Source: Bacillaceae bacterium UBA7792 | GTDB taxonomy: Bacteria > Bacillota > Bacilli > Bacillales > Cytobacillaceae | Reading direction: 5' to 3' | Length of the DNA: 12,436 nucleotides | Assembly: GCA_002480735.1 (NCBI GenBank) | Contig: DLCS01000253.1 | Coordinates: 1-12,436, forward strand | In this document: positions 1 to 7,663 of the stretch, piece after piece | Numbering within the stretch: position 1 is the first letter of the stretch | Layout of the letters: each line of letters begins with the position of its first letter | Position numbers and translations under genes: made by a program | The notes under the pieces: model-generated | What the model was told of the DNA's origin: nothing | Seen by the model: only the letters and a program-made list of their open reading frames with translations | Database searches by the model: none

Positions 1-118
1 AGAGGGTACTCTTTTTCTTTTCAAAAAAATTGTCCGTAAGGACAAGAAGATACCGGAGGCTGTTAAGGATATAATTGCTTCTAATGGGGAAAAATTATAC
101 TATTATAGTAAAGGCTGA
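1..118 (+). CDS. 3' end of an unrecognised upstream gene (partial)
   Basis: An open frame enters from the left edge (first full codon at base 2) and gives 38 codons before a TGA at 116-118. The visible C-terminus is basic and lysine-rich and ends in ...LYYYSKG. The frame stays open from the window edge and its stop lies inside a well-formed intrinsic terminator, which is typical of a real gene end. I do not recognise the family. In B. subtilis the gene before the NETI gene is yebE (DUF2179/UPF0316), but this fragment does not obviously look like that C-terminus, so I leave it unassigned. Too little is visible to infer a function. Confidence 0.45.
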   Translation, partial: EGTLFLFKKIVRKDKKIPEAVKDIIASNGEKLYYYSKG

Positions 119-141
119 CGATATAGTCGTTGGCCTTTTTT
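110..141 (+). terminator. Intrinsic terminator of the upstream gene
   Basis: The stem is 110-121 pairing with 127-138 (AAAGGCTGACGA with TCGTTGGCCTTT), 12 bp including two G-U wobbles, with a 5-nt loop TATAG. It runs into a T tract at 136-141. The stop codon of the upstream frame (116-118) lies inside the 5' arm. This is a classic Rho-independent terminator, and it should insulate the pur region from upstream transcription. Confidence 0.85.
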
Positions 142-171
142 CATATACAGATGAGTGAAAGGAAAATTGTG

Positions 172-375
172 ATGGGTGAGTCAAAAAGAAAACTCATATT
201 TGAGGTAAAAGAAGATGAGACGATAGATGAGTGTCTAGATAGGATTCAGAAGGCAGGCTACACGCCGGTTAGAAGAATGGAAAAACCTATTTTTCAAGAA
301 AAGAAAAATGGTTCTTCTGTGGAGTATGAACCCATTGGGAGGCAAATTATCTTTGAAGCAAAGAAAAAAGAGTAG
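172..375 (+). CDS. yebG: NETI-motif small protein (YebG-like)
   Basis: A 67-residue basic soluble protein of unknown function. The N-terminal half carries the family signature in the form FEVKEDETIDECLDRI (about residues 9-24), where the usual N of N-E-T-I is D. GYTPVRRMEKPIFQE follows (about residues 28-42), and the tail is lysine-rich. There is no signal peptide or membrane segment. Members of this family sit next to purE in B. subtilis (yebG) and relatives, which agrees with its place here just before the pur control region. I chose ATG 172 because an AAAGGA Shine-Dalgarno lies at 158-163 and the resulting length fits the family. The in-frame ATG at 151 and TTG at 130 fall in or right behind the terminator and have no ribosome site. 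There is little room for a promoter between that terminator and this gene. The family call is fairly secure; the function is not known. Confidence 0.8.
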   Translation: MGESKRKLIFEVKEDETIDECLDRIQKAGYTPVRRMEKPIFQEKKNGSSVEYEPIGRQIIFEAKKKE

Positions 376-376
376 A

Positions 377-389
377 AAATACGAACATT
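377..389 (+). promoter_or_regulatory. PurBox 1, PurR operator half
   Basis: AAATACGAACATT matches the Bacillus PurR operator consensus AWWWCCGAACWWT at all but one position (A for the first C). It starts 2 bp after the stop of the NETI gene, at about -83 to -71 from the inferred transcription start. That is nearly the same place as PurBox1 of the B. subtilis pur operon. PurR binds paired PurBoxes and represses when PRPP is low. Confidence 0.8.
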
Positions 390-408
390 AGGACAAAGTT
401 GGTATCAA

Positions 409-421
409 ATTGTTCGAATTT
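409..421 (-). promoter_or_regulatory. PurBox 2, inverted PurR operator half
   Basis: On the minus strand this reads AAATTCGAACAAT, again one mismatch from AWWWCCGAACWWT. It is inverted relative to PurBox 1 and separated from it by 19 bp (17 bp if boxes are counted as 14-mers), which is the arrangement known for PurR. It lies at about -51 to -39, just upstream of the -35 element, so PurR bound here could obstruct RNA polymerase. Confidence 0.82.
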
Positions 422-424
422 TTA

Positions 425-453
425 TTGACACTACCTGTTACTCTTGATAAGAT
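425..453 (+). promoter_or_regulatory. Sigma-A promoter of the pur operon
   Basis: A perfect -35 TTGACA at 425-430 and a -10 TAAGAT at 448-453 are separated by 17 bp. Transcription would start near 459-461. This gives a leader of about 350 nt before purE, containing the riboswitch. The two PurBoxes lie directly upstream. Confidence 0.88.
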
Positions 454-480
454 GTTAGTGAAGATAATTGAAACTAAGAG

Positions 481-501
481 GACGTTTTTGTACGAAATGT
501 C
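481..501 (+). other. Hairpin near the 5' end of the leader RNA
   Basis: GACGTTTT (481-488) can pair with GAAATGTC (494-501), giving 8 pairs of which two are G-U wobbles, with a 5-nt loop. It lies about 20 nt after the inferred transcription start and before the aptamer. There is no T tract, so it is not a terminator. It may stabilise the mRNA 5' end or may have no function. Confidence 0.3.
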
Positions 502-534
502 GATTTAGAACGATCTCATCTAAATAAGTGAAAG

Positions 535-602
535 CCTCATATATAATGGGAATATGGCCCATAAGTTTCTACCCGACAACCATAAATTGTTGGACTATGA
601 GG
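535..602 (+). promoter_or_regulatory. Purine riboswitch aptamer, guanine class
   Basis: All parts of the purine aptamer can be placed. P1 is CCTCAT (535-540) with ATGAGG (597-602). J1/2 contains TATAAT. P2 is ATGGG with CCCAT, closed by loop L2 AATATGG. J2/3 is AAGTTTCTACC. P3 is CGACAA with TTGTTG (one wobble), closed by loop L3 CCATAAA. J3/1 is GACTAT. The base that decides specificity in J3/1 (C74 in xpt numbering) is C at 595, so the ligand should be guanine or hypoxanthine rather than adenine. It controls the pur operon together with PurR. Confidence 0.95.
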
Positions 603-733
603 AAAGTAAATATGACTGGATGACGTATGATTTTTCGCGGGTGTAGTAGTGTGAGGTAGACGGGAAATGAAATTGCCTCATCTATTGATATGCCTAAAAT
701 TGATCAATCATGTCCCGGGCAGATTGCTTTCCT
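600..733 (+). promoter_or_regulatory. Riboswitch expression platform (antiterminator and competing stems)
   Basis: Hand folding shows a long-range pair between AGGAAAG (600-606), which includes half of the P1 3' strand, and CTTTCCT (727-733) inside the terminator 5' arm. Nested within it, 661-675 pairs with 705-717: CGGGA/TCCCG, ATGA/TCAT and TTG/CAA, with one mismatch and a 2-nt bulge. Together these hide much of the 5' half of the terminator. A ligand-stabilised P1 would take bases 600-602 and favour the terminator, giving an OFF switch. TGAGG (652-656) with CCTCA (676-680) is a further stem that would compete with the nested antiterminator. The pairings are seen in the sequence; the switching order is inferred. 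Confidence 0.6.
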
Positions 734-771
734 ACTATAGAGGAAGCAGTCTGATCCGGGTTTTTGTTTTT
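714..771 (+). terminator. Riboswitch-controlled intrinsic terminator
   Basis: CCCGG (714-718) pairs with CCGGG (756-760). The stem continues with CAGATTGCTT (720-729) against AAGCAGTCTG (744-753), then CC/GG after a single bulged T, and a loop at 733-741. There are about 17 pairs, followed by TTTTTGTTTTT at 761-771. It ends 38 bp before the purE start and should stop transcription of the operon when guanine or hypoxanthine is plentiful. Confidence 0.93.
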
Positions 772-809
772 GGTAGACCTTTACAGATTGTTTAAAATGG
801 AGGAGAGCC

Positions 810-1298
810 ATGAACGCACAAGTAGCTGTCATTATGGGAAGTACATCAGATTGGGAAACGATGAAACATGCCTGTGAGGTATTGGAGCAATTGGAGATTC
901 CGTATGAAAAAAGGGTGGTATCAGCCCATCGAACACCGGATCTCATGTTTCAATATGCGGAAAAAGCGAGGGAACATGGCTTCAAGGTCATTATTGCTGG
1001 GGCTGGTGGTGCCGCTCATTTACCTGGAATGGTCGCAGCGAAGACAACCTTACCTGTGATTGGTGTGCCTGTTCAATCGAAAGCATTAAATGGATTAGAC
1101 TCATTGTTATCGATCGTTCAGATGCCAGGGGGCGTACCTGTTGCAACCGTGGCAATCGGAAAAGCAGGGGCTACCAATGCCGGATTATTAGCAGCGCAAA
1201 TTCTTGGTACTACGGACAAAAACATCGCAGAGAAACTAGACGAGATGAGAGAAAAGACGAGAGAATCTGTCATGGAAAGTAGTGATGAGCTTGTCTAA
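810..1298 (+). CDS. purE: N5-carboxyaminoimidazole ribonucleotide mutase (class I PurE)
   Basis: The cytoplasmic enzyme that converts N5-CAIR, made by PurK, into CAIR in step 6 of purine synthesis. The 162 residues are the normal length of bacterial class I PurE. The phosphate and active-site loop [10 protein letters not shown] is at residues 9-18. SAHRTP at 38-43 contains the conserved H40 (H45 in E. coli). [11 protein letters not shown] at 64-74 contains H70. A purK gene next door supports the mutase type rather than the class II carboxylase. The ATG at 810 has a GGAGGAG Shine-Dalgarno at 799-805. It is the first gene of the operon, 38 bp after the riboswitch terminator. Its 3' end overlaps purK by 14 nt, so the two are probably translationally coupled. 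Identification is secure. Confidence 0.97.
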   Translation: MNAQVAVIMGSTSDWETMKHACEVLEQLEIPYEKRVVSAHRTPDLMFQYAEKAREHGFKVIIAGAGGAAHLPGMVAAKTTLPVIGVPVQSKALNGLDSLLSIVQMPGGVPVATVAIGKAGATNAGLLAAQILGTTDKNIAEKLDEMREKTRESVMESSDELV

Positions 1299-2424
1299 TA
1301 TCATTTTGCCAGGACAAATGATTGGAATTATTGGTGGTGGCCAATTAGGTCGGATGATGGCACTTGCAGCGAAGGCTCAAGGCTTCCGCATTGCTGTCCT
1401 TGACCCAACGGAAGATTCCCCTTGTGGTCAGGTTGCCGATGTGAAAATCGTTGCTGAATACCATGATATGAAGGCGATTCAGGAGCTAGCTGAGATCAGT
1501 GATGTAATTACATATGAATTTGAAAATATTGATGCCGTTGCATTGAATTGGCTTTGTGAACATGCCAACGTCCCTCAAGGGAAAAAGCTCCTTGAAATGA
1601 CACAGAATCGCATAACGGAAAAGAAGGCAATCGAAAAAGCAGGGGCCGAAGTAGCACCTTATCAAGTGATTGAATCCATGGACGATCTCCAGTCTTCCGT
1701 CGAGCAACTCGGTTACCCTTGCGTGTTGAAGACCGCAACAGGTGGCTATGATGGAAAAGGACAGCTAGTGCTCCAATATGAAGAGGATTTGACGAAAGCC
1801 GAAAAGCTTGTTCAGTCAAATGCATGTGTACTAGAAAAATGGCTCTCATTTGAAAAAGAAATCTCCGTTATCGTGACAAGAAATCCAAATGGAGAGACTG
1901 TTGTTTTTCCAGTTGGAGAGAATATTCATAAGGACAATATTCTCCATCAAACAATTGTACCCGCAAGGATTCATCAAGAGGCTGAAAAAAAGGCGATTCA
2001 GCTTGCTAAACAATTAGCGGAGGCCTTCGAGCTTGTTGGAACATTAGCAGTGGAAATGTTCCTCACGGAAGAAGGGAAAATATACATTAACGAGCTTGCG
2101 CCAAGACCACATAACTCGGGGCATTATTCAATCGAGGCCTGCGTGACCTCACAGTTCGAGCAGCATATTCGTGCTGTGTGCAACTGGCCGCTTGGCAGTA
2201 CAGAGCTATTGAAGTCCGCAATCATGGTGAATATTCTTGGGGAACATCAAGAAAAGGTATTAGACAGAATTTCGAAATACCCGAATTGGAAAATTCACTT
2301 GTATGGAAAAGAAGAAGCGAAGATAAAAAGAAAAATGGGCCATGTCACCATTTTACACGATTCAGTGGAGGAAACCCTTTTGGAAATTGACAGCAGTGGA
2401 ATTTGGGAACAGACAAAGATATAG
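1285..2424 (+). CDS. purK: 5-(carboxyamino)imidazole ribonucleotide synthase
   Basis: An ATP-grasp enzyme that uses ATP and bicarbonate to carboxylate AIR to N5-CAIR, the substrate of PurE. From ATG 1285 the product is 379 residues, the usual size. The N-terminal pre-ATP-grasp fold begins with [13 protein letters not shown] (residues 13-25), followed by DSPCGQVAD. The ATP-grasp core includes GGYDGKGQ. Near the end of that domain [14 protein letters not shown] (starting at residue 269) supplies Mg-ATP ligands, including E270. A GTG at 1282 is also in frame, but ATG 1285 gives the normal start ([10 protein letters not shown]) with GGAAAG at 1274-1279. It overlaps purE by 14 nt and is 16 nt from purB. 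Identification is secure; the start is uncertain by one codon. Confidence 0.96.
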   Translation: MSLSNIILPGQMIGIIGGGQLGRMMALAAKAQGFRIAVLDPTEDSPCGQVADVKIVAEYHDMKAIQELAEISDVITYEFENIDAVALNWLCEHANVPQGKKLLEMTQNRITEKKAIEKAGAEVAPYQVIESMDDLQSSVEQLGYPCVLKTATGGYDGKGQLVLQYEEDLTKAEKLVQSNACVLEKWLSFEKEISVIVTRNPNGETVVFPVGENIHKDNILHQTIVPARIHQEAEKKAIQLAKQLAEAFELVGTLAVEMFLTEEGKIYINELAPRPHNSGHYSIEACVTSQFEQHIRAVCNWPLGSTELLKSAIMVNILGEHQEKVLDRISKYPNWKIHLYGKEEAKIKRKMGHVTILHDSVEETLLEIDSSGIWEQTKI

Positions 2425-2440
2425 ATCGGGGGATAATAGA

Positions 2441-3733
2441 ATGATTGATCGTTATACAAGACCAGAAATGGGTGCCATTTGGACAGAGGAAAACCGCTTT
2501 AAAGCATGGCTCGAGGTTGAAATCTTAGCCTGTGAGGCATGGTCAGAGCTCGGTGAAATTCCAAAAGAAGATGTAAAGCTCCTAAGGGAAAATGCTTCCT
2601 TTGATATTCATCGCATAAAAGAAATCGAAGAAGAAACTCGCCATGATGTAGTTGCGTTCACTCGTGCCGTTTCAGAAACATTGGGTGAAGAAAGAAAATG
2701 GGTTCATTACGGTCTAACCTCAACAGATGTGGTCGATACAGCCTTATCTTATATCCTAAAGCAAGCCAACGAAATCTTGCTTAAGGACCTGGAGAACTTC
2801 ATTGAAATTCTCAAAAATAAAGCTCAAGAACATAAATATACCGTGATGATGGGGCGTACCCACGGTGTCCATGCCGAGCCAACGACCTTTGGACTGAAGC
2901 TTGCCCTTTGGTATGAGGAAATGAAGCGCAATCTCGAAAGATTCAAGCAGGCTGCAACGGGAATCGAGTACGGGAAAATTTCTGGAGCCGTTGGGACCTA
3001 TGCGAATATTGATCCATTTGTCGAAAAATACGTCTGCGAAAAGCTAGGCTTACAGCCAGCGCCGATTTCTACCCAGACGCTGCAAAGGGATCGCCATGCG
3101 CACTATCTGTCTACAATTGCATTAATTGCGACCTCAATTGAAAAATTTGCAGTAGAGATCCGCGGTTTGCAAAAGAGTGAAACCCGAGAGGTTGAGGAAT
3201 TTTTTGCGAAGGGGCAAAAGGGATCTTCTGCGATGCCGCATAAACGCAATCCAATCGGCTCAGAAAATATGACAGGGCTTGCTCGTGTCATTCGTGGGCA
3301 TATGCTAACAGCCTATGAAAATGTGCCATTATGGCATGAGCGTGATATCTCTCATTCGTCAGCGGAGAGAATCATTCTACCAGATGCAACGATTGCCTTG
3401 AATTACATGCTTAACCGTTTCGGAAACATCGTCAAAAATTTAACGGTCTTCCCGGAGAATATGAAGCGCAATATGGACTGGACCCTTGGACTTATCTACT
3501 CCCAGCGCGTACTGCTTGCTTTAATCGATAAAGGATTAACGCGTGAAGAGGCTTATGATACGGTTCAGCCAAGAGCGATGGAAGCGTGGGAAAAGCAAGT
3601 TCCATTTAGAAGCCTAGTAGAGGCAGATGAGACGATTGCCAATAAGCTTTCACCAGCAGAAATTGAGGATTGCTTTGATTACAACTATCACCTCAAACAT
3701 GTCGATACCATTTTCGAACGGCTCGGTTTGTAA
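2441..3733 (+). CDS. purB: Adenylosuccinate lyase
   Basis: Releases fumarate twice in purine metabolism: from SAICAR to AICAR (step 8) and from adenylosuccinate to AMP. It belongs to the fumarase/aspartase superfamily and is normally a homotetramer. At 430 residues it is close to B. subtilis PurB in length. Catalytic and substrate residues fall at the B. subtilis positions: H68 in TRHDVVAF, H89 in [11 protein letters not shown], and H141 in [10 protein letters not shown]. The superfamily signature [10 protein letters not shown] is present, with the catalytic serine in its mobile loop. The open frame extends upstream to 2342 inside purK, but ATG 2441 has GGGGGA at 2428-2433 and gives the standard N-terminus [10 protein letters not shown]. 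It is the last gene of the first block; an 80-bp gap with palindromes follows. Confidence 0.97.
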   Translation: MIDRYTRPEMGAIWTEENRFKAWLEVEILACEAWSELGEIPKEDVKLLRENASFDIHRIKEIEEETRHDVVAFTRAVSETLGEERKWVHYGLTSTDVVDTALSYILKQANEILLKDLENFIEILKNKAQEHKYTVMMGRTHGVHAEPTTFGLKLALWYEEMKRNLERFKQAATGIEYGKISGAVGTYANIDPFVEKYVCEKLGLQPAPISTQTLQRDRHAHYLSTIALIATSIEKFAVEIRGLQKSETREVEEFFAKGQKGSSAMPHKRNPIGSENMTGLARVIRGHMLTAYENVPLWHERDISHSSAERIILPDATIALNYMLNRFGNIVKNLTVFPENMKRNMDWTLGLIYSQRVLLALIDKGLTREEAYDTVQPRAMEAWEKQVPFRSLVEADETIANKLSPAEIEDCFDYNYHLKHVDTIFERLGL

Positions 3734-3743
3734 TTTCAGGATA

Positions 3744-3789
3744 AGTGTCCGCCTTGAGCGGACACTGTCCACGAACGGTACCAGGTACC
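3744..3789 (+). repeat. REP-like palindromic element between purB and purC
   Basis: AGTGTCCGC (3744-3752) pairs perfectly with GCGGACACT (3758-3766) around the 5-nt loop CTTGA. The right arm is at once part of a second palindrome, GGACA-C-TGTCC (3760-3770), so the three arms can pair in alternative ways. Seven bases later comes GGTACC-A-GGTACC (3777-3789), a doubled palindromic hexamer. There is no T tract, so this is not an intrinsic terminator. The layout looks like dispersed palindromic repeats found between genes in Bacillaceae. That comparison is from memory; the number of copies in this genome is not visible here. Confidence 0.55.
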
Positions 3790-3813
3790 AAATTTTCATA
3801 AGGGGGCTCTTAT

Positions 3814-4533
3814 ATGGAAAAGAGAGCGTTGTTATATGAAGGAAAAGCGAAGAGAGTGTATGAAACCGATGATGCACAGTTTGTTTGGATTGAGTATAAG
3901 GATTCTGCAACAGCCTTCAATGGTGAAAAAAAGGCGCAAATTACTGGTAAGGGCCGCCTAAATAATGAAATTACGAGCTTAATATTTTCAAAACTTGAAA
4001 GAGAGGGAATTGCCTCACATTTTGTGAAAAAACTCTCTGAAACGGAACAGTTAGTAAAAAAGGTTAAGATTATCCCTCTTGAAATCGTGGTCAGGAATGT
4101 AGCGGCTGGAAGTTTCTCAAAGAGACTAGGAATTGAAGAAGGGAAGCCGTTAACAAGGCCAATTGTCGAATTTTACTACAAAGACGATGATTTGGGGGAT
4201 CCATTGTTAATTGAGGATCATATCGAAGAATTGCAGCTTGCTAGAAAAGAAGAAGTTGCCGCTTTGAAATATAAAGCTTTGCATGTCAATAAGGTGCTAT
4301 CCCATTTATTTCTAGAACTAGGTATTCGTTTGATTGATTTCAAGCTAGAGTTTGGAAAGGATGCAGAGGGGAATATCGTGCTTGCAGACGAAATTTCTCC
4401 TGATACATGTCGATTATGGGATGCGAACACAAGTGAAAGACTTGATAAAGATGTGTTCCGCCGAGATTTAGGGAACCTAACGGAAGCCTATGAAAAAATA
4501 TTAGCAAGACTTGGAGGTCCTTCTCATGTATAA
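3814..4533 (+). CDS. purC: SAICAR synthetase (phosphoribosylaminoimidazole-succinocarboxamide synthase)
   Basis: Joins aspartate to CAIR with ATP to give SAICAR, step 7, whose product is the substrate of PurB. The 239 residues are typical of the monofunctional bacterial enzyme. Seen in order: the nucleotide-binding start LLYEGKAKRVYE (residues 6-17), TAFNGEKK, the PROSITE-type signature IPLEIVVRNVAAGS, DFKLEFG, and the second signature ADEISPDTCRLWD near the C-terminus. The ATG at 3814 has an AAGGGGG site at 3800-3806. It opens the second block of the operon, behind the palindromic gap. Its last 8 nt overlap purS, whose Shine-Dalgarno GGAGG (4513-4517) lies inside the purC coding sequence. 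Confidence 0.97.
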   Translation: MEKRALLYEGKAKRVYETDDAQFVWIEYKDSATAFNGEKKAQITGKGRLNNEITSLIFSKLEREGIASHFVKKLSETEQLVKKVKIIPLEIVVRNVAAGSFSKRLGIEEGKPLTRPIVEFYYKDDDLGDPLLIEDHIEELQLARKEEVAALKYKALHVNKVLSHLFLELGIRLIDFKLEFGKDAEGNIVLADEISPDTCRLWDANTSERLDKDVFRRDLGNLTEAYEKILARLGGPSHV

Positions 4534-4780
4534 AGTAAAAGTCTATGTAACCTTAAGAGAAAGTGTTCTCGATCCACAAGGGGCGGCTGTAAAGAATTCA
4601 TTACAATCGTTAAGCTACCACGAGGTAAAGGACGTTCGGATCGGAAAGTATATGGAACTCACAATTGAAAAATCAGAGCGCGCTGTGGAAGAGGTCGTGA
4701 AGGAAGTGTGTGAGAGCTTGCTTGCGAACCCAGTGATTGAGGATTACCGTTATGAAATTGAGGAGGCTGTTGCTCCGTGA
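4526..4780 (+). CDS. purS: FGAM synthase subunit PurS
   Basis: The small structural subunit of the three-part phosphoribosylformylglycinamidine synthase (PurS-PurQ-PurL), needed to assemble the complex that transfers ammonia from PurQ to PurL. The 84 residues begin [19 protein letters not shown], the typical first beta strand and loop of the family. The rest ([28 protein letters not shown]) fits the usual ferredoxin-like alpha/beta fold. ATG 4526 was chosen over an in-frame upstream start at 4511 because GGAGG at 4513-4517 is correctly spaced and the N-terminus then matches the family. It overlaps purC by 8 nt and purQ by 4 nt. A separate purS goes with small PurL, as seen here. Confidence 0.96.
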   Translation: MYKVKVYVTLRESVLDPQGAAVKNSLQSLSYHEVKDVRIGKYMELTIEKSERAVEEVVKEVCESLLANPVIEDYRYEIEEAVAP

Positions 4781-5460
4781 AATTTGCTGTCATCGTGTTT
4801 CCAGGCTCGAACTGTGATGTTGACATGTACCACGCCATTAAGGATGAGTTAGGGGAAGAGGTAGAGTATGTATGGCATGATGCCGAAAGCCTCGATGAAT
4901 TTGATGGCATCCTTTTACCTGGGGGATTTTCCTATGGTGATTATTTGCGCACAGGTGCGATTGCCCGTTTCAGTCGAGTAATGCAGGAGGTTGTAAAAGC
5001 AGCACAAGCTGGAAAGCCCGTCCTTGGCGTCTGTAATGGATTTCAAATTTTACTAGAGAGCGGTCTGCTGCCAGGAGCCATGAGAAGAAATGAAAGCTTG
5101 AAATTTATCTGTCGACCAACCAAGCTAAAGGTTGAAAACAATCAAACGATGTTCACTTCATTATATGAAGAGGGTGAGCTTGTCACAATTCCAATTGCCC
5201 ATGGTGAAGGGAACTACTATTGTGATGAAGAAACACTGCAGAAATTAATCGCAAACAAGCAAATTGTTTTTACTTATGAGAACAACCCGAATGGATCGTT
5301 AGCCAATATTGCCGGGATTATCAACGAACAGGGCAATGTCCTTGGCATGATGCCACATCCTGAAAGAGCAGTTGACGAATTACTAGGTGGAGCGGATGGA
5401 TTGAAGCTGTTTAAGGCGATCGTGAAGCAATGGAGGGAAGCAAATGTCATTAAAGCTTGA
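4777..5460 (+). CDS. purQ: FGAM synthase glutaminase subunit PurQ
   Basis: The class I glutamine amidotransferase subunit, which hydrolyses glutamine and passes ammonia to PurL for conversion of FGAR to FGAM (step 4). It is 227 residues long. The nucleophile is C86 in [12 protein letters not shown]. The other two residues of the triad are H194 and E196 in MMPHPERA. The oxyanion-hole strand [13 protein letters not shown] is at 47-58. The start is GTG at 4777, the only non-ATG start among the pur genes here. It overlaps the purS stop as GTGA, and AGGAGG at 4761-4766 serves as a somewhat distant Shine-Dalgarno. The 4-nt overlap implies coupled, near-stoichiometric synthesis with PurS. It overlaps purL by 17 nt. 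Confidence 0.97.
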   Translation: MKFAVIVFPGSNCDVDMYHAIKDELGEEVEYVWHDAESLDEFDGILLPGGFSYGDYLRTGAIARFSRVMQEVVKAAQAGKPVLGVCNGFQILLESGLLPGAMRRNESLKFICRPTKLKVENNQTMFTSLYEEGELVTIPIAHGEGNYYCDEETLQKLIANKQIVFTYENNPNGSLANIAGIINEQGNVLGMMPHPERAVDELLGGADGLKLFKAIVKQWREANVIKA

Positions 5461-7663
5461 GCCAAGTCCAGAACAAATTAAACAAGAGAAACTTTATCGA
5501 GAAATGGGTTTGACGGATGAAGAGTTTGCGATGGTCGAGGGAATTCTCGGACGCACTCCTAATTATACGGAAACAGGTCTCTTCTCTGTTATGTGGTCCG
5601 AGCATTGCAGCTATAAAAACTCTAAGCCTGTATTAAAACGATTCCCGACTAGTGGAGAAAGAGTCCTTCAAGGTCCAGGGGAGGGTGCAGGAATCGTTGA
5701 TATCGGTGACAAACAAGCGGTTGTCTTTAAAATCGAAAGCCATAATCACCCATCCGCCATTGAGCCCTATCAAGGGGCCGCAACAGGTGTGGGTGGAATT
5801 ATCCGCGATGTCTTTTCAATGGGAGCAAGACCGATTGCCTTATTAAATTCTTTACGATTCGGGGAATTAGATGCTTCTTCTCGTGTACGTTACCTTTTTA
5901 AAGAAGTTGTTGCAGGAATTGCAGGCTATGGAAATTGTATCGGAATCCCAACGGTTGGCGGAGAGATTCAATTCGATGCTTGCTATGAAGGAAACCCTCT
6001 CGTCAATGCGATGTGTGTCGGCATCATTGATCATAAGGATATTAAAAAGGGTCAGGCTCATGGAGTGGGCAATACAGTGATGTATGTAGGGGCAAAGACA
6101 GGCCGTGATGGCATTCATGGGGCCACCTTTGCATCGGAAGAGTTAACCGAAGATTCCGACGAAAAACGCCCGGCCGTTCAGGTGGGTGATCCCTTTATGG
6201 AGAAATTGCTCATTGAGGCTTGTTTAGAGCTGATTCAATTGGATGCCCTCGTCGGCATTCAGGATATGGGAGCAGCTGGCCTCACAAGCTCATCTGCTGA
6301 AATGGCAAGTAAAGCAGGTTCTGGTATTGAGATGAATTTGGATTTTGTACCACAGCGGGAAACGGGCATGACTGCCTATGAAATGATGCTGTCTGAATCG
6401 CAGGAGCGTATGCTGATTGTCGTAAAAAAGGGCCGTGAGCAGGAAATCGTTGATCTTTTTTCCAAATACGGTCTAGAGGCAGTTGCAATTGGACATGTAA
6501 CCGATGATAAAATGCTTCGCCTCCTTCACAAGGGTGAAGTGGTAGCAAACGTACCAGCTGATGCACTAGCAGAGGATGCGCCTGTGTACCATAAACCGTC
6601 TAGTGAGCCTGCTTATTTTCGTGAGTTTCAAGCAATGGAGAACGATATACCACAAGTGGAGGATTATAACGAGACCCTTATAAGCCTTTTAAAACAACCG
6701 ACCATTGCTAGTAAAGAGTGGGTCTACGATCAATATGATCATATGGTCCGAACCAATACGGTCGTCGCACCTGGCTCAGATGCAGCGGTCGTAAGAATTC
6801 GTGGAACGAAGAAGGCACTTGCGATGACAACCGATTGTAACTCCCGCTACATTTATTTGGACCCAGAAACTGGCGGGAAAATTGCTGTGGCAGAGGCTGC
6901 TCGTAATGTCGTCGCATCAGGAGCTAAGCCGTTAGCGATTACAGATTGCTTGAATTTCGGAAACCCAGAGAAGCCAGAAATTTTCTGGCAATTCGAAAAA
7001 TCTGTTGACGGAATGAGTGAGGCATGCCGTAAGCTAAACGCACCTGTGATCGGTGGAAATGTTTCCTTATACAATGAAACAAATGGAACGGCTGTCTATC
7101 CAACGCCCGTTGTCGGTATGGTTGGCTTAGTCGAGGACCTTGAGCATATTACGACTCAGGTGTTTAAAACGGAGGGAGATCTGATTTATCTGGTTGGGGA
7201 AACGAAGGATGAATTCGGTGGAAGTGAGCTCCAGAAGTTGACCTACGGGAGAATCTTTGGGAAAGCACCAGAGATTGATTTAGATATCGAAGCGAAAGTA
7301 CAGAAGCAGGTGTTAGCGGCGATTCGTGCCGGCGTTGTGGCTTCTGCCCATGATATCGCTGAAGGCGGTCTTGCTGTGGCTTTGGCTGAAAGCTTATTTG
7401 GTACAAAAGGACTTGGCGCCAAGGTTAAGGTGGAAGGGAATATTACCTCTGCTCTCTTCAGTGAATCTCAGTCCCGCTTTATCGTTTCTGTGAAAAAAGA
7501 GCATCAGGAGCAATTTGAGCAACTAGTTGATGCGGTGAAAATAGGAGAAATTACTGATTCTGCAAAGCTAGAAATCTATGCGAATAATAAGGTTGTCATC
7601 AATCAAAAAGTAGCAGACTTAGAGGATGCTTGGAGGGGAGCTATTCCATGCTTGCTGAAATAA
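5444..7663 (+). CDS. purL: FGAM synthase large subunit PurL (small-type)
   Basis: The ATP-using synthetase subunit that aminates FGAR to FGAM with ammonia from PurQ. At 739 residues it is small PurL, which needs separate PurS and PurQ, both encoded just upstream. Conserved motifs are [11 protein letters not shown] (residues 51-61, H54), [17 protein letters not shown] (95-111, with E98 and H100), [12 protein letters not shown], and [18 protein letters not shown]. The C-terminal half repeats the AIRS-like fold with [21 protein letters not shown] and [14 protein letters not shown]. The ATG at 5444 has GGAGGGA at 5432-5438 inside purQ. It overlaps purQ by 17 nt and purF by 16 nt. No frameshift or missing motif is seen. 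Confidence 0.97.
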   Translation: MSLKLEPSPEQIKQEKLYREMGLTDEEFAMVEGILGRTPNYTETGLFSVMWSEHCSYKNSKPVLKRFPTSGERVLQGPGEGAGIVDIGDKQAVVFKIESHNHPSAIEPYQGAATGVGGIIRDVFSMGARPIALLNSLRFGELDASSRVRYLFKEVVAGIAGYGNCIGIPTVGGEIQFDACYEGNPLVNAMCVGIIDHKDIKKGQAHGVGNTVMYVGAKTGRDGIHGATFASEELTEDSDEKRPAVQVGDPFMEKLLIEACLELIQLDALVGIQDMGAAGLTSSSAEMASKAGSGIEMNLDFVPQRETGMTAYEMMLSESQERMLIVVKKGREQEIVDLFSKYGLEAVAIGHVTDDKMLRLLHKGEVVANVPADALAEDAPVYHKPSSEPAYFREFQAMENDIPQVEDYNETLISLLKQPTIASKEWVYDQYDHMVRTNTVVAPGSDAAVVRIRGTKKALAMTTDCNSRYIYLDPETGGKIAVAEAARNVVASGAKPLAITDCLNFGNPEKPEIFWQFEKSVDGMSEACRKLNAPVIGGNVSLYNETNGTAVYPTPVVGMVGLVEDLEHITTQVFKTEGDLIYLVGETKDEFGGSELQKLTYGRIFGKAPEIDLDIEAKVQKQVLAAIRAGVVASAHDIAEGGLAVALAESLFGTKGLGAKVKVEGNITSALFSESQSRFIVSVKKEHQEQFEQLVDAVKIGEITDSAKLEIYANNKVVINQKVADLEDAWRGAIPCLLK

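Noticed and set aside
130..171. Longer N-terminus for the NETI protein (TTG 130 or ATG 151)
   Set aside because: These starts lie in or just after the terminator and lack a Shine-Dalgarno; ATG 172 has AAAGGA at 158-163 and gives the normal family length.
704..946. Minus-strand open frame across the riboswitch terminator and purE start
   Set aside because: It covers a clear terminator and the purE ribosome site, has no recognisable motif, and is an antisense shadow.
2342..2440. N-terminal extension of purB into purK
   Set aside because: The extra residues are purK read out of frame. ATG 2441 has a good ribosome site and gives the standard N-terminus with H68 and H141 in the B. subtilis numbering.
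3744..3766. The purB-purC hairpin as an intrinsic terminator
   Set aside because: The stem is perfect, but no T tract follows; GTCCACGAACGG comes next.
7630..7647. Upstream in-frame start for purF
   Set aside because: It would place the Shine-Dalgarno inside the coding sequence and lengthen the propeptide beyond the known 11 residues before C12.
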